DNA of 64,000 nt from Aquabacterium commune (GCF_004362855.1 NZ_SNXW01000002.1:434001-498000), one strand, 5' to 3'; positions 31,001 through 40,179 are shown, counted from the first letter of the stretch. Notes: a model not told the origin generated them from the sequence alone. Program-made: numbers and translations.

Positions 31001-31913
31001 CGCGGATGGCCAGCGTGGGCAGGGCCGGCGCCTTGCGTTGCTCGAACACGATGCTCAGGTCGGTGTCGAGCCGGCCGGCGCGGGCCTCGGGCCGCATCCC
31101 CTCCGGCATCAGGGCCTTGGCCGCGTCCAGCCAGTGGGCCAGGTCCACGTTCTGCCACTGCACCGTCACCTCGCTGCGGTGGCCTTCCCGGAACGGCAGG
31201 GCCTTGCCGGCCACTTTGAGCGGGCTGCCGTCGATGCGGGCCTGCAGCAGCGGCTGCACGGTCACGTCGAGGTCGGCGGGCAGGCTGCTGACAAAGGGCA
31301 CGTCCAGGCGGAACTGGTCGATGCGGTGGCTTTGCGACAGCACCCGGTCCTCGTAGCGCAGCACACCGTCCTTGATTTCGATGTTGAAGACGGCGAAGCG
31401 TGCGGGGCCAGTGTCGGGCTGGGGCTGCGGCGAGGGCTGGCTGAGGCGCTCGATGACGGCGGTGATGTTGAAGCGCTCGGCGCTCTGGCGCTCCAGCAGC
31501 AGCTCGGGCTGGACCAGGCGCACATGGCGCAGCACGGGGGCCATGCGCCAGACCGATTGCAGTGAGAGCTGGGTGTCGGCGCGCTGCAGCTTGAACCAGG
31601 GCTGGGCGGTCGGGCCCACGGCCAGGTCGCCGGCTTCGACGCCCAGCGACCAGGGGTGGATGCGCAACTCGCCCAGGTGCACCGGCGTGCCCAGGGCCTC
31701 GGTGGCCGCGGCCTCGATGCGGGGGCGCAGCCAGTCGGGCAGCCAGTGACCGACCACGCCGGTCCACACACCCGCCGCCACCGCAGCACCGAGCGCCACA
31801 CGGCCCAGCAAGCGCCAGGGGCCGTGGCCACCGGGGCGCTGAGGGGCCAGGGCAGGCGTGCCCGCAGGCGCGTTGGAGGGTGGGGAGGCGGTGTCAGGGG
31901 CCGGAGCGGTCAT
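28020..31913 (-). CDS. Giant DUF748/AsmA-like envelope protein
   Basis: A 1297-residue protein with a Pro-rich cytosolic N-terminus, one transmembrane segment at about residues 33-55 and a very long periplasmic part with repeated AsmA-like beta segments (for example FTLSDL, ITLGELRCLAC, LRWQGIRLAQGEVDFTDTFIKPNYSA). These features match the DUF748 family, related to AsmA/TamB proteins now thought to move lipids between membranes. An OmpA-like segment (GVVPFQPGSTELSTAARERLDALA) lies near 1125-1150. Low-complexity Ala/Pro/Gly linkers (around 620-650 and 885-940) separate the domains. It is transcribed alone, as far as visible. Confidence 0.85.
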   Translation of the reverse strand: MTAPAPDTASPPSNAPAGTPALAPQRPGGHGPWRLLGRVALGAAVAAGVWTGVVGHWLPDWLRPRIEAAATEALGTPVHLGELRIHPWSLGVEAGDLAVGPTAQPWFKLQRADTQLSLQSVWRMAPVLRHVRLVQPELLLERQSAERFNITAVIERLSQPSPQPQPDTGPARFAVFNIEIKDGVLRYEDRVLSQSHRIDQFRLDVPFVSSLPADLDVTVQPLLQARIDGSPLKVAGKALPFREGHRSEVTVQWQNVDLAHWLDAAKALMPEGMRPEARAGRLDTDLSIVFEQRKAPALPTLAIRGSAQVSRFDIGLPPAPGLGRIDTGWETLRVEGIDAEPLARRVAIASVALDGLSVRVQPVSPPAEPAVASSSSSSSAPATVAAAPWQWSVAKLHVAARQIDAQTQAEAAWPRLTQLLLDVQGLDARAQAPDARWQLSVQDEHGGQFGAQGTAHPTLQRAELDLSLAQWPVAPWLKPLQRQLALPVVISQGLVGAKAHVSANMRVTEAVPAATASPVAPAASAASPAALSQAVRLSAGQFTLSDLLADAAAVAGAPGAPGSRRQDRIALKAFTVDGIEAEASLAPTSPGLRRLATAAVTADRLDAALFRDARGLFLGQASGGASASPAPAAGKASANAPANAPAKGHTPGPSPVPITLGELRCLACAVQFTDQTVSPAGVFSLKRTDLSVKGLGSRMDQPLAIALQTLAQGQGKVRFKGDVRPQPLSVKGALAVANLDLRALQPYLDPHLNVALASAAAQAEGRITLADDARQGLSARYQGKLGLSDLRLRDRVNDALFLRWASFSLDGTDLSYAKGAIDADLGFIALKDFYGRIIVNPDGRLNLASVVKQADQAGQGDQSITTPQAPVSGASAPQRARAPGGVTVTTTTLPPAPSPSASAADAPPAPQLRWQGIRLAQGEVDFTDTFIKPNYSARLTRIAGDISGVSSRTPEPATVEVSGAVDDGAPLRISGKLHPLGPKLYTDIAGTAKGIELTRLTPYAARYAGYAIEKGTLSVTVRYKVDGGKLEADNQVFLDQLTFGERVDSPDATKLPVLLAVSLLKNARGEIDVNLPISGSLDDPQFSVGGIIWKVILNLIGKAVTAPFALLTGGSSSELGVVPFQPGSTELSTAARERLDALATKLKDRPALKLEGTGWADPDIDTEGLRQAHVDQLMRRAKAKSTGQEISEVVVEPAERSTWLKAAYKAADIQKPRNLVGLAQSLPDDQMAALLKASAPVGKEALTALADERANAVKAYLADKLDAERVRLTASKVAVEGRADSPSGGASVQFNLR

Positions 31914-31998
31914 GGGGCAGCCATCCGCAGCGTGCGGGCAAGGGTGGTCAACCTTCGCATGTTAGCGGGCTGTGCCCCTGCGTGGCTTCAGCCGCCGT

Positions 31999-32709
31999 TC
32001 AGGGACCGGTCGGTGGCAGCGCGGCGTTGCCCTGGCGCAAGTCGGCCGGGGTGTCGGCATCGCGCAGCACGCCCAGGTCATCGACCACCACCTGCTCGGC
32101 CTCCGCCCAGTCCAGCAGGGCCTGGGCGCCGCGGTCACCGCGCAGTCCGACCGGGCCTGGCGCATGGGCTGGCGCTGACCCTGCCCCTGGCACCGCATCG
32201 CCCAGCAAGGCCAGCCACACGGCGCGCGGCAGCAGGCGCGGGTGGCCCAGGGCCTCACCGCAACGTGGCAGCACCACCCGGCCCGTGGCCTCGAAGCGCT
32301 CGCGCAGGCGCTGCAAGGTGTCGGCGCGGACCCAGGGCATGTCGGCCAGCGCCACCAGCGCGGCAGCCACCGGCTCGCCCGGGGCACCTGCCAGGGCAGA
32401 CAGGCCCGCCTCGGCCTGCAACAGCCGCAAGCCGGCGGCCAGCGTGTGGCCCTGCCCGAGCACCGCATCGGGGCAAGGCATGCACCGGGCGCCATGCGCA
32501 TCGCACACCGACTGCGCGAAGGCATCGGTCTGGCCGTCGGCAGTCGGACGGCTCAACACCCACACTTCATCGAACACCTCGCGGTGGGTGGCCACCACGG
32601 CGTCGAGCAGGCTGCGGCCATCGGGCAGCAGGGCCTGGCGCTTGTCACTGCCGAAGCGGGTGGACGCCCCCGCCGCCAGCACCAGCACCACCACGCGCGG
32701 CGAAGGCAT
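31999..32709 (-). CDS. MocA-like molybdenum cofactor nucleotidyltransferase
   Basis: A 236-residue NTP-transferase of the MobA/MocA type. The N-terminal LAAGASTRFGSDKRQAL motif (pattern LAAGxSxRxGxxK) binds the nucleotide, and ALADMPWVRADTL is the metal-binding segment. MocA adds CMP to molybdopterin to make MCD, the cofactor of xanthine-oxidase-type enzymes. This fits its position directly after the IorB-like gene, whose stop overlaps this ATG by one base (TGATG). A TTG one codon upstream is an alternative start. MobA (GMP transfer) is less likely in this context. Confidence 0.85.
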   Translation of the reverse strand: MPSPRVVVLVLAAGASTRFGSDKRQALLPDGRSLLDAVVATHREVFDEVWVLSRPTADGQTDAFAQSVCDAHGARCMPCPDAVLGQGHTLAAGLRLLQAEAGLSALAGAPGEPVAAALVALADMPWVRADTLQRLRERFEATGRVVLPRCGEALGHPRLLPRAVWLALLGDAVPGAGSAPAHAPGPVGLRGDRGAQALLDWAEAEQVVVDDLGVLRDADTPADLRQGNAALPPTGP

Positions 32710-35057
32710 CAAGCCGCCTTCAAGCGCAGCGGCAGCGAACGCAGGCGCTGGCCGGTCAAAGCGAACAGCGCGTTGGCCACGGCCGGCGCCACCGGCGGCA
32801 CGCCCGGCTCACCGACACCACCGGGCGGGTGGGCGTTGCGCAGGATGTGCACGTCGATGCGCGGCATGTGCGCCAGCTTGACCAGGGGGTAATCGGTGAA
32901 GCTGGCCTGCTGCACGCGCCCTTGCGCCAGCGTGACCTCACCGAACAGCGCCGCGCTCAGGCCGAAGACGATCGCGCCCTGCATCTGTGCTTCGACGGTG
33001 TCGGGGTTGACGGTGTGGCCACAGTCGATGGCGCAGACGACGCGGTGCACGCGCACCTGATCGCCCTGCACGGACACCTCGGCCACCTGCGCGCAGATGG
33101 CGCCGAACGCTTCCTGCAAAGCGATGCCACGGGCGCGGCCGGCCGGCAAAGGCTGGCCCCAGCCGGCCTCCTTGGCGGCGCGCTCCAGCACGGCCAGGTG
33201 GCGCGGGTGCTGGCCCAGTCGGGCTTGGCGCCAGGCGAACGGATCCTGGCCGGCGGCATGCGCAACCTCGTCGGCAAAGCATTCGACGAAGAAGGCGTTG
33301 TACGAGTGGCCCACGCTGCGCCAGTAGCCCACAGGCACGTGGCCCTTCAAGCGCACCTGGCGCACCGCGAGGTTCGGGATGTCGTAAGGCAGGTCGAAGG
33401 CCCCTTCGATCTGGTTCTTGTCGGGGGAATCGGCCGCGGCCCAGGGCAGCAGGCGCTTCGTGGCGCCGTAGGTCGGCGACTGCGCCGCGACGCGGTTGTG
33501 CCAGGCGACGGCCTGGCCCTGCCCGTCGAGCACGGCACGGAAATCGGCCCAGGCGGCCGGTCGGTACAGGTCGTGTCGGGTGTCGTCCTCGCGGGTCCAC
33601 AGCAGCTTGACGGGCTGGCCGCCCACCTGCATGGCCACGGCGACGGCCTGCTCGACCATGTCCACCTCCAGGCGGCGGCCAAAGCCCCCACCCAGCAGCG
33701 GCAGGTGCAGGGTCACGCGCTCGCTGTCCACCCCGGCGACCTGGCTGGCGCGCCACTTGGCCAAGGAGGCCGACTGGGTGGACACCCACACGGTGACCGC
33801 ACCGTCCTTGACCTGGGCCGTGCAGTTGATGGGCTCCATGGCCGCGTGGGCCAGGTAAGGCGCGTGGTAGCGGGCCTGCAGCACCGTCTGCTTTTTGTTG
33901 CCTGGCTTGTTGCCTGGCTGGCCACCGGCCTTGGCCGCGGCCTCGGCGTCTTTCAGCACCTGCTCGGCATCGCCCCGGTTGGTGAACGAGGTGCCCGATT
34001 GCTGCGCCAGGGCCTCGTCGGCCTGGCGGGCGATGTCGGCCGAGCTGGTCTGGTCGTGCGGCGTGGCCGTCCAGCTGACCTTCACTGCGGCGGCGGCTTG
34101 CTTGGCACGCCACCAACTGTCGGCCACCACGACCACCGCGTGCGGGATCTGCACCACCTGCTTGACGCCGCGCATGCGCAGGGCCTCGGCAGCATCGAAA
34201 GACGCCACGTCCGCACCGAACACGGGGGCCTGCACGGGCACGGCGTAGAGCATGCCGGGCACGCGCACATCGACGCCAAACTGCGCCGAGCCATCGACTT
34301 TGGCCGGGATGTCCTTGCGCGGCGCGGCCTGGCCGATCAGCTTGAACTGGTCGGGCGATTTCAAGGGAACATCGGACGGCGGCGTGAGCTTGGCCGCATC
34401 GGCCGCCAGCTCGCCATAGCCCAGCTTGCGCCCCGTGGTGCTGTGAACAACCTGCCCGGCCTCGGTGCGGCAATCGGACGCCGGCACCTGCCAGCGCTGC
34501 GCCGCGGCCTGCACGAGCATGGCGCGCGCCGTGGCACCGACCACGCGCAACGGCAGCCAGGCATCGCGGATGCTGCTGGAGCCACCGGTGACCTGAAGGT
34601 GCAAGACGCGGCCTGTGCGTTGCATGACGCCCGCGGCGGTGCGCGCCAGCCAGCCGTGGTCGTCCACCCCGAAGGGCAGCGCGTTGAGCATCATGGCTTC
34701 GTTGGCATAGACCTGCGCGATGGGCGCGGCTTCGACGCGGACGTCCTCCCAGCGGGCATCGAGCTCTTCGGCCAGCAGCATGGGCAGCGAGGTCATCACG
34801 CCCTGGCCCATCTCGGCGCGCGGCACAGCCACGGTCACGGTGCCATCGGGCGAGATCTTGACCCAGGCATTGAGCGCGACCTGGTCGCCCTGCACGGGCA
34901 AATCGGCGGGCTTGCCCAGGCGCTCTTGCGGCGTGGGCGCGCCACAGCCCACCAGCAGGCCCCCGGTGGTGACGGCCCCGGCGATGAGGAAGCTGCGGCG
35001 GCTCATCGGGTTTGTGCGGCTGTTCGTGCGGCTGTTCGTGCGGACGTCGGCGCTCAT
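32709..35057 (-). CDS. Molybdopterin-binding subunit of an IorB-type aldehyde/N-heterocycle dehydrogenase
   Basis: A 782-residue large subunit of the xanthine oxidase family. It has a twin-arginine signal ([11 protein letters not shown]) with a LLVGC lipobox-like end, as in IorB-type subunits that are exported with their cofactor. Motifs include [13 protein letters not shown] near the N-terminus, [11 protein letters not shown] near the middle and the C-terminal [18 protein letters not shown], whose Glu is the catalytic base. The start chosen overlaps the IorA stop (ATGA) and adds 17 residues (three RTNS copies from a 12-bp DNA repeat) before MSRRSFL; a start at 35006 is possible. The substrate is unknown: aldehyde or N-heterocycle. 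Confidence 0.88.
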   Translation of the reverse strand: MSADVRTNSRTNSRTNPMSRRSFLIAGAVTTGGLLVGCGAPTPQERLGKPADLPVQGDQVALNAWVKISPDGTVTVAVPRAEMGQGVMTSLPMLLAEELDARWEDVRVEAAPIAQVYANEAMMLNALPFGVDDHGWLARTAAGVMQRTGRVLHLQVTGGSSSIRDAWLPLRVVGATARAMLVQAAAQRWQVPASDCRTEAGQVVHSTTGRKLGYGELAADAAKLTPPSDVPLKSPDQFKLIGQAAPRKDIPAKVDGSAQFGVDVRVPGMLYAVPVQAPVFGADVASFDAAEALRMRGVKQVVQIPHAVVVVADSWWRAKQAAAAVKVSWTATPHDQTSSADIARQADEALAQQSGTSFTNRGDAEQVLKDAEAAAKAGGQPGNKPGNKKQTVLQARYHAPYLAHAAMEPINCTAQVKDGAVTVWVSTQSASLAKWRASQVAGVDSERVTLHLPLLGGGFGRRLEVDMVEQAVAVAMQVGGQPVKLLWTREDDTRHDLYRPAAWADFRAVLDGQGQAVAWHNRVAAQSPTYGATKRLLPWAAADSPDKNQIEGAFDLPYDIPNLAVRQVRLKGHVPVGYWRSVGHSYNAFFVECFADEVAHAAGQDPFAWRQARLGQHPRHLAVLERAAKEAGWGQPLPAGRARGIALQEAFGAICAQVAEVSVQGDQVRVHRVVCAIDCGHTVNPDTVEAQMQGAIVFGLSAALFGEVTLAQGRVQQASFTDYPLVKLAHMPRIDVHILRNAHPPGGVGEPGVPPVAPAVANALFALTGQRLRSLPLRLKAA
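35014..35043. repeat. 12-bp tandem repeat at the 5' end of the IorB-like gene
   Basis: GTGCGGCTGTTC occurs at 35014-35025 and 35026-35037, followed by a partial third copy. It encodes the RTNS repeats between the chosen start and the twin-arginine signal. Unit number could vary between strains. Confidence 0.8.
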
Positions 35058-35536
35058 GCGGCCCCCTTGTCGCGGCCAGACGCGCTGGGCGAAGCACCGG
35101 CAGCCGTGTGGATGGCCGCGCGCACGCGCTGGTAGGTGCCACATCGGCAGATGTTGGTCATGGCCGCGTCGATGTCGGCGTCAGAGGGCTTGGCGTTCTC
35201 GCGCAGCAAGGCCGTGGCGGCCATCAGCATGCCGCTCTGGCAATAACCGCACTGCGGCACCTGGTGCTGCACCCAGGCCGCCTGCAGCCGTGTCAGGATG
35301 GCATCGTCCTGGGTTTCGATGGTCTGCACCGACTGCCCGGCCACCGCCGAGATCGGCACCACACACGAGCGCACGGCGCCGCCATTGAGGTGCACGGTGC
35401 AGGCCCCGCAGGCCGCGATGCCACACCCGAACTTCGTGCCGGTGTGGCCGAGTTCGTCCCGCAAGACCCACAGCAAGGGCATGTCGTCTTCGACATCCAC
35501 CTGCACGGGCCGACCGTTGAGTTGGAATTGATGCAT
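35054..35536 (-). CDS. [2Fe-2S] subunit of the IorAB-type dehydrogenase
   Basis: A 160-residue iron-sulfur subunit. The N-terminal plant-type cluster is held by [14 protein letters not shown] and a following Cys (AVRSC). The C-terminal four-helix cluster is held by QCGYCQSGM and CRCGTYQRV. This is the standard two-cluster small subunit of molybdenum hydroxylases. No FAD subunit follows, which is typical of the IorAB type, where electrons go to a cytochrome. It is first gene of an operon with the large subunit and MocA-like genes, divergent from a TetR gene. Confidence 0.93.
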   Translation of the reverse strand: MHQFQLNGRPVQVDVEDDMPLLWVLRDELGHTGTKFGCGIAACGACTVHLNGGAVRSCVVPISAVAGQSVQTIETQDDAILTRLQAAWVQHQVPQCGYCQSGMLMAATALLRENAKPSDADIDAAMTNICRCGTYQRVRAAIHTAAGASPSASGRDKGAA

Positions 35537-35613
35537 GGTGGACAGCGTACATCTTTCTCGCGGATGCCGTCAAGCGTGAAGGCACAGGCGGGGCATGGCG
35601 TTACAGTGAGCCG

Positions 35614-36216
35614 ATGTCCTACCCGAAAAAGCTCAGCCGCGAGGCCATCGTGGCCGCCGCACTGGCGCACATCGAAACCCATGGCGTGGACGCCCTGTCC
35701 ATGCGCACCCTGGCCGCCGACCTGGGCGTGGCGCCCAATGCGCTCTACCGCTACTTCCCCAGCAAGACCGACCTGAGCTTCGCCCTGGCCGACGAGGCCG
35801 GCCGCATCCTCTTGAGCGCCCTGCAAGCGGCCGCGCAAGGCCTGACCCTGCTCGACGCTGTGCGTGCCACCGCGCAAACCTACCTGCATTTCGCCCGCAC
35901 CCGCCCAGCGCTTTACGCCGTCAAGATGCGCCACTGCAAGTCCGGTGGCGAGGAACCGCCCAGCCACGCGCAGGTCTGGGACTTCGTGCTCTCCTTCACC
36001 GCCGACCTGCACACGCCCTGGGACCGCGAAGACCTGGCGCTGTCGCTGTGGGCGGCGCTGCATGGCCTGGTCGAGCTGGACCGCGCCGACATGCTCGATG
36101 GCCGCGACGCGCAAGCCACGCTGAACGTGATGCTGGACGTGCTGCTGGCCGGCCTGGCCTCGGGCCTGGCCGCCGCAACCTCAACCCAAGCCACACCCCA
36201 AGGGCGCCAGGCCTGA
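35614..36216 (+). CDS. TetR/AcrR-family regulator
   Basis: A 200-residue TetR regulator. The HTH is in residues 6-55 (SREAIVAAALAHIETHG, MRTLAADLGVAPNALYRYFPSKTDL). The C-terminal domain contains ARTRPALYAVKM and resembles the WHG-type ligand domain. It is divergent from the iorA-like gene with only 77 bases between starts, so it most likely controls the molybdenum hydroxylase operon and itself. Its last 36 bases overlap the kinase-ATPase gene on the other strand. Confidence 0.9.
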   Translation: MSYPKKLSREAIVAAALAHIETHGVDALSMRTLAADLGVAPNALYRYFPSKTDLSFALADEAGRILLSALQAAAQGLTLLDAVRATAQTYLHFARTRPALYAVKMRHCKSGGEEPPSHAQVWDFVLSFTADLHTPWDREDLALSLWAALHGLVELDRADMLDGRDAQATLNVMLDVLLAGLASGLAAATSTQATPQGRQA

Positions 36217-37773
36217 CCAGGCCTCGGCCCGGGCCCAGTGCGACAGCGGCAGCGTGGTGTCGCAACGCAAAGCACGGACCTGCTCCTGCGCGCTCAGCCC
36301 GTCCCAGCCATCGCCGTGCAGCGCCCACTGTTGCGCCAGCACGGCCTCGTCGGCCTCGGACGCATCCCCGGCCAGACGCCGCGCCGCGATGCGCTCGCGC
36401 ATCACCGCCAGCGGCGCCTGCACGTGCACGATGGCCCAGGGGCACCCCAAGCGCTCGGCGATGGCGATGGCCGCCTGGCGTTGCGCCGCGTCCAGGCAGG
36501 TGGCATCCAGGATGACGCGCTGGCCAGCCCGCAAGGCCGCCTCGGCCAGCGTGTGCAGGCGGGCATAGACGGCCGCGACCTGCGCAGGGGCGTAGCGGTC
36601 TGAGGACGCCATGCGTTGGCGCTCCACGTCCGAGCGCAAACGCACCGCGCCCCACACGCCGAGCAGGCCTTGTGACACGGCCGTCTTGCCGCAGCCCGAC
36701 AGCCCGTGCATCAACACCAGGCCCGGCGACGGCGGCTGCAGCAGGCGCAGGCACAGCGCCAACTCGGGCAGCCCCGCGGGGCCCGCTCCCTTCAGCCGCG
36801 CCACCTTGAAGCGCACCAGCGCGCGCCACACCATGCACATCGGCAACAGGGGCAGGCCCGCGTGGTCGCCCGTGGCATCGAGGTAGCGGTTGAGCGCGCG
36901 CCAGGCCAGCGCCGACGCGCCTTTCGCGTGCAGGTCCATGAGCAGGAAAGCCAGGTCGTTCATGGCGTCGATCGTGCGCAAGGACGCGTTGAAATCGATG
37001 CCATCGAAGACCGTGACGCGGCCCTCGAACAGGCAGACATTGCCCAGGTGCAGGTCGCCATGCAGCTCGCGCACGAAACCGGCTTCGCGGCGGGCACGGC
37101 ACAGCGGCGCCAGCGCGGCCTCCTGCGCCTGCAGCCACGCGACGATGCGCTGCAACCGCGCACGCTCCTGCGCATCGCGGGCCAGGGCCAGCCACTGCGC
37201 GGGGGACTCGGCCGTGGCCGCGTGCAGGTCCGACATCAACCCGAAGCCTTCGGCGCACACAGGCCGTGCCGTGGCGTGCAGGGACGCGATCTGGTCGGCC
37301 AGGGCGTCGATGCGATCGGCCCACACCGCGTTGAGCTCTGGCGTGGGCGCATCCGCGCGCGAAGCCGTCTCCGGTGGCACGGGCCATGTCGCTGCGAGCA
37401 GTTGGTCCAGCGTCTGTGCCGGGTCGAAGCGGCGCATGCAGACAGCGAAGTCGGCGGCGTCGGCTGACGGAGGCGATCCAGGCAGCAAGGCGCCCGCCTC
37501 GCTCACGCCCACCACGCCCAGGTACAGCGCCGGCGCCGTGCGGCGGTTGAGCCGCAGCTCCTCCTCACAGCCATGCTGGCGTGCGGCCAGGCTGCGCTGG
37601 TCGATGAAACCGAGGTCCACCGCTTTCTTGAGCTTGTAGGCGTGCTGTGGCGTGAGCAGCACCCAGCTGATGTGGGTCTCGATGCACGCCACCGCCCCCC
37701 CTTCCTGCGCGGCCAGCCAGGCCTGCAGGCGCACCACCCGCGCGCACTGGTCGGCGGGTGGCGTGGGCGTCAT
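36181..37773 (-). CDS. Aminoglycoside-phosphotransferase-like kinase fused to an AAA (P-loop) domain
   Basis: A 530-residue two-domain protein. The N-terminal half (to about 330) is kinase-like, with the Brenner motif ELHGDLHLGNVCLF and FDGIDFNASLRTIDAMNDLAFLLMD supplying the metal Asp. The C-terminal part starts at LVLMHGLSGCGKTAVSQG, a Walker A loop of the shikimate/gluconate-kinase type. This COG2187-COG0645 arrangement is known but uncharacterised as far as I recall. It is not evidence of antibiotic resistance. Its start overlaps the stop of the following gene product pair as ATGA with the sterol-desaturase-like gene, so the two are coupled. Confidence 0.85.
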   Translation of the reverse strand: MTPTPPADQCARVVRLQAWLAAQEGGAVACIETHISWVLLTPQHAYKLKKAVDLGFIDQRSLAARQHGCEEELRLNRRTAPALYLGVVGVSEAGALLPGSPPSADAADFAVCMRRFDPAQTLDQLLAATWPVPPETASRADAPTPELNAVWADRIDALADQIASLHATARPVCAEGFGLMSDLHAATAESPAQWLALARDAQERARLQRIVAWLQAQEAALAPLCRARREAGFVRELHGDLHLGNVCLFEGRVTVFDGIDFNASLRTIDAMNDLAFLLMDLHAKGASALAWRALNRYLDATGDHAGLPLLPMCMVWRALVRFKVARLKGAGPAGLPELALCLRLLQPPSPGLVLMHGLSGCGKTAVSQGLLGVWGAVRLRSDVERQRMASSDRYAPAQVAAVYARLHTLAEAALRAGQRVILDATCLDAAQRQAAIAIAERLGCPWAIVHVQAPLAVMRERIAARRLAGDASEADEAVLAQQWALHGDGWDGLSAQEQVRALRCDTTLPLSHWARAEAWSGLAPLGCGLG

Positions 37774-38705
37774 GGCGCGGGCAGGCGTTGACCTGGTTCT
37801 GCAAGGTCCACAAGATCACCGTTCGGCGGTTTCGCCAGCGCATCCCGCACAGGCACCGGTTGCCACAGGCCCATGCCCGGCTGCCAACCCGGTGGCATGA
37901 ACAGGTGGCCCAACACGTCGCGCAGGCGCCGCGCCGAAGCCAGGTCACGCAACAGCTCGCCCCAGCCCGTGAACCACACGCGCAGCGGGTTGTGGCTGAG
38001 GATGGGCTTGACCAGGCCGTAACGCGGCGTCACGTCGGCGCGCTCGGGCACGTAGGTGCCGAACAGGCGATCGAAGACCAGCAGCACGCCACCGTAGTTG
38101 GCGTCGAGGTACTGCGGGTTGCTGGCGTGGTGCACGCGGTGCGCCGAGGGCGTGTTGAGGATGCCTTCCAGCCAGCCCAACTGGGGCAACCACGTCGCGT
38201 GGATCCAGAACTGGTAGAGCAGGTTGAGCGTCAGCGCCAGGCCCACCAGCTTGGCGTCGAAGCCCAGCCACACCAGCGGCCCGAAGAACACGAAGGTGCC
38301 CGTGACCTTGCCGAAGATGCCGATGCGCACCGCCGCCGCAAGGTTGAGCTCGTTGGACGAGTGGTGGATGGCGTGGTTGAGCCAGAACCAGCGCACGCGG
38401 TGCGAGGCGCGGTGGAACCAGTAGTAGCAGAACTCCAGGCCGACGAAGAGCAGCAGGAAGGCTTGCCAGCCGTCCAGCGAGAGGTCCATGAGGCGGTGCT
38501 CGCGCGCCCAGGCCGTCACCGGGGACGACAGCGCGAAGGGCACGAAGATGTTGACGAGCAGGCGCACGACCAAGTCCAGCACCGACACGCCCGTGGCCAG
38601 CCAGTCATAGGTCTGGCGGCGCGACAGCCACCAGCCTTCCACGAGCGCGGCCAGCACGATGGCGGGGGTCATGCCGAAGAGCAGGAATTGGTCGAGCGGG
38701 GTCAT
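37770..38705 (-). CDS. Sterol desaturase/fatty acid hydroxylase family protein
   Basis: A 311-residue membrane protein with about four hydrophobic segments and the diiron His clusters of the family: HRASH (HX3H), HAIHH (HX2HH) and HRVHH. It belongs to the C-5 sterol desaturase superfamily, which in bacteria includes fatty acid and alkylglycerol-type hydroxylases. Since bacteria of this group lack sterols, a lipid substrate is more likely. It is translationally coupled (4-base ATGA overlap) to the kinase-ATPase gene downstream. Confidence 0.9.
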   Translation of the reverse strand: MTPLDQFLLFGMTPAIVLAALVEGWWLSRRQTYDWLATGVSVLDLVVRLLVNIFVPFALSSPVTAWAREHRLMDLSLDGWQAFLLLFVGLEFCYYWFHRASHRVRWFWLNHAIHHSSNELNLAAAVRIGIFGKVTGTFVFFGPLVWLGFDAKLVGLALTLNLLYQFWIHATWLPQLGWLEGILNTPSAHRVHHASNPQYLDANYGGVLLVFDRLFGTYVPERADVTPRYGLVKPILSHNPLRVWFTGWGELLRDLASARRLRDVLGHLFMPPGWQPGMGLWQPVPVRDALAKPPNGDLVDLAEPGQRLPAP

Positions 38706-38756
38706 GGGGGCTCCGGCGTGCTGGGACGGTGTCGAGCTATCTGACCAGGCAGTGTG

Positions 38757-39866
38757 TCACATCTGCCGGCCGAGCACCTGCCGGGCCACGGCCTGGCCGC
38801 TCAACCAGGCGCCCTCCACTTTGCCCGCGGCCAGCCAGTCGCCACACAGGCCCAGGCCCAGCTCGGGCAGCCAGTGGCGCAGGCCGTGCGGTGGCGGCAG
38901 GCTGTCGGCGTAGCGCCAGCGGTGGGCCGTCCAGGTTGCGGGGCGCGGACCGCCCCAGCCGGCAAAGGCGGCCAGCAGGGCCTCGGCGGCGGCCTCGGGG
39001 CTGTCGTCGATGTGGGCCTCGCTCCACGCCGGGCTGGCGTGCAGCACCCAGGTCTCGCCCGCCGTCACAGACGCGGGCCGTCCCGGCTTGTGGCTGTCAC
39101 GCGCCATCCAGCGCACGGGCCCGGCGTTCACGAAGGCTGCGTCGAAAGGCAGGTCCACGGGCGCGTCGAAACGCAGCATCAGCGCCCAGCAGCCGCGCAT
39201 GGTCACGGCCGCGGCGACATCGGCCAGCACTTGGGCCTGGGCCTGGGCGTCCACCTGGGCGTCGGCGTCCACACCGGTGCCATCCGAGCCCTGCCAGCCC
39301 TGCCGCAACAAAGCCTCGGCCTGGGGCGCCGGCATGGCCAGCACCAACGCATCGAAGGCCTCGGACAGCCAGCCGTGTTCGACCGTGCCCAGGCGCCATT
39401 GCACACCGTCGCGCTGCAGGGTCTGGACGGTGTGCCCAGTGCGCACCCCCAGCCCCTCGGCCAGCCACTGCGCCGGCGAGGTCATGCGTGGCACACCGAC
39501 GTGGCGCACCAGGCCAGCATCACCCGCATCACCCGCATCACCCGAGGCGCCACCGCCCAGCGATCCCCGGACATCGCGCTGCGGGTCATCGCCCCCCAGC
39601 ACCGCGATGCGCGGCGTCCAGGGCGCGGCCACGCCAGCGTCGGTCCAGCGCGCCACTTCGGCAGCAAAGGCCGGGTGACGCGCTGTGAAGTACTGGGCGC
39701 CATGGTCGGCCTGCCAGCCCTCGCTGCGGCGGGTGCTCATGCGGCCGGCCACGCCACGGCTCTTGTCCAGCACGGTGACCTGCAGGCCTGCGCTGCGCAA
39801 GGCCTGCGCACAGCTCAGGCCGGCCAGGCCCGCACCGACGACGGCAACGGAGGAAATGGATGTCAT
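38757..39866 (-). CDS. NAD(P)/FAD-dependent oxidoreductase, renalase-like
   Basis: A 369-residue flavoprotein with an N-terminal dinucleotide fold (VAVVGAGLAGLSCAQALRSAG) followed by DKSRGVAGRMSTRR and DHGAQYFTAR, a pattern typical of renalase-like and amine-oxidase-like bacterial proteins. The C-terminal LCGDWLAAGKVEGAWLSGQAVA closes the FAD site. The middle contains two low-complexity stretches (GDAGDAGDAG and VDADAQVDAQAQAQ) encoded by short tandem DNA repeats. Substrate is unknown. A start is at MTSISSVAVVG. Confidence 0.85.
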   Translation of the reverse strand: MTSISSVAVVGAGLAGLSCAQALRSAGLQVTVLDKSRGVAGRMSTRRSEGWQADHGAQYFTARHPAFAAEVARWTDAGVAAPWTPRIAVLGGDDPQRDVRGSLGGGASGDAGDAGDAGLVRHVGVPRMTSPAQWLAEGLGVRTGHTVQTLQRDGVQWRLGTVEHGWLSEAFDALVLAMPAPQAEALLRQGWQGSDGTGVDADAQVDAQAQAQVLADVAAAVTMRGCWALMLRFDAPVDLPFDAAFVNAGPVRWMARDSHKPGRPASVTAGETWVLHASPAWSEAHIDDSPEAAAEALLAAFAGWGGPRPATWTAHRWRYADSLPPPHGLRHWLPELGLGLCGDWLAAGKVEGAWLSGQAVARQVLGRQM

Positions 39867-39878
39867 GGCGGTGGCGGT

Positions 39879-40145
39879 TCAGTAGTGCGGGGGCAGCTCG
39901 TCGCGCAGGCTGCGAAAGGCCGTGGGCTGGCTGTCGGTCTGCTGCTGGCGCAGGGCGCTCAGCTCGCGCAGCAGCAGGTCGATCTGGCGTTGCTGTGACA
40001 CGATGGTTTCGTTGAGGTGATCGAGCAGGTCTTCGGTGAAGGCCGACTTGATCTCCAGCTCGGTGAGGCGCTGCTCGGTGCGCTCGGCCTCCGAGGCGGG
40101 TGCCGTGGCCTGGGTGGCAGAAGGTGCGGAAGAAGGTGAAGGCAT
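39879..40145 (-). CDS. slyX: SlyX-family protein
   Basis: An 88-residue protein. The C-terminal 65 residues form a predicted coiled coil (TEQRLTELEIKSAFTEDLLDHLNE and QQRQIDLLLREL) ending in the Pro-His-Tyr tail (DELPPHY) typical of SlyX. The N-terminal Ser/Pro/Ala-rich segment is longer than in enterobacterial SlyX, and the start is uncertain (an ATG at 40163 would add six residues). Function is unknown. It lies 12 bases upstream of the flavoprotein gene. Confidence 0.85.
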   Translation of the reverse strand: MPSPSSAPSATQATAPASEAERTEQRLTELEIKSAFTEDLLDHLNETIVSQQRQIDLLLRELSALRQQQTDSQPTAFRSLRDELPPHY

Positions 40146-40179
40146 GGCCGTATTGGACAGCATCCGGGCAGCATCCACA

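Noticed and set aside
36181-37773. Aminoglycoside resistance gene
   Set aside because: Only the kinase fold is shared; the fusion to a P-loop domain belongs to an uncharacterised family and the context gives no link to resistance.
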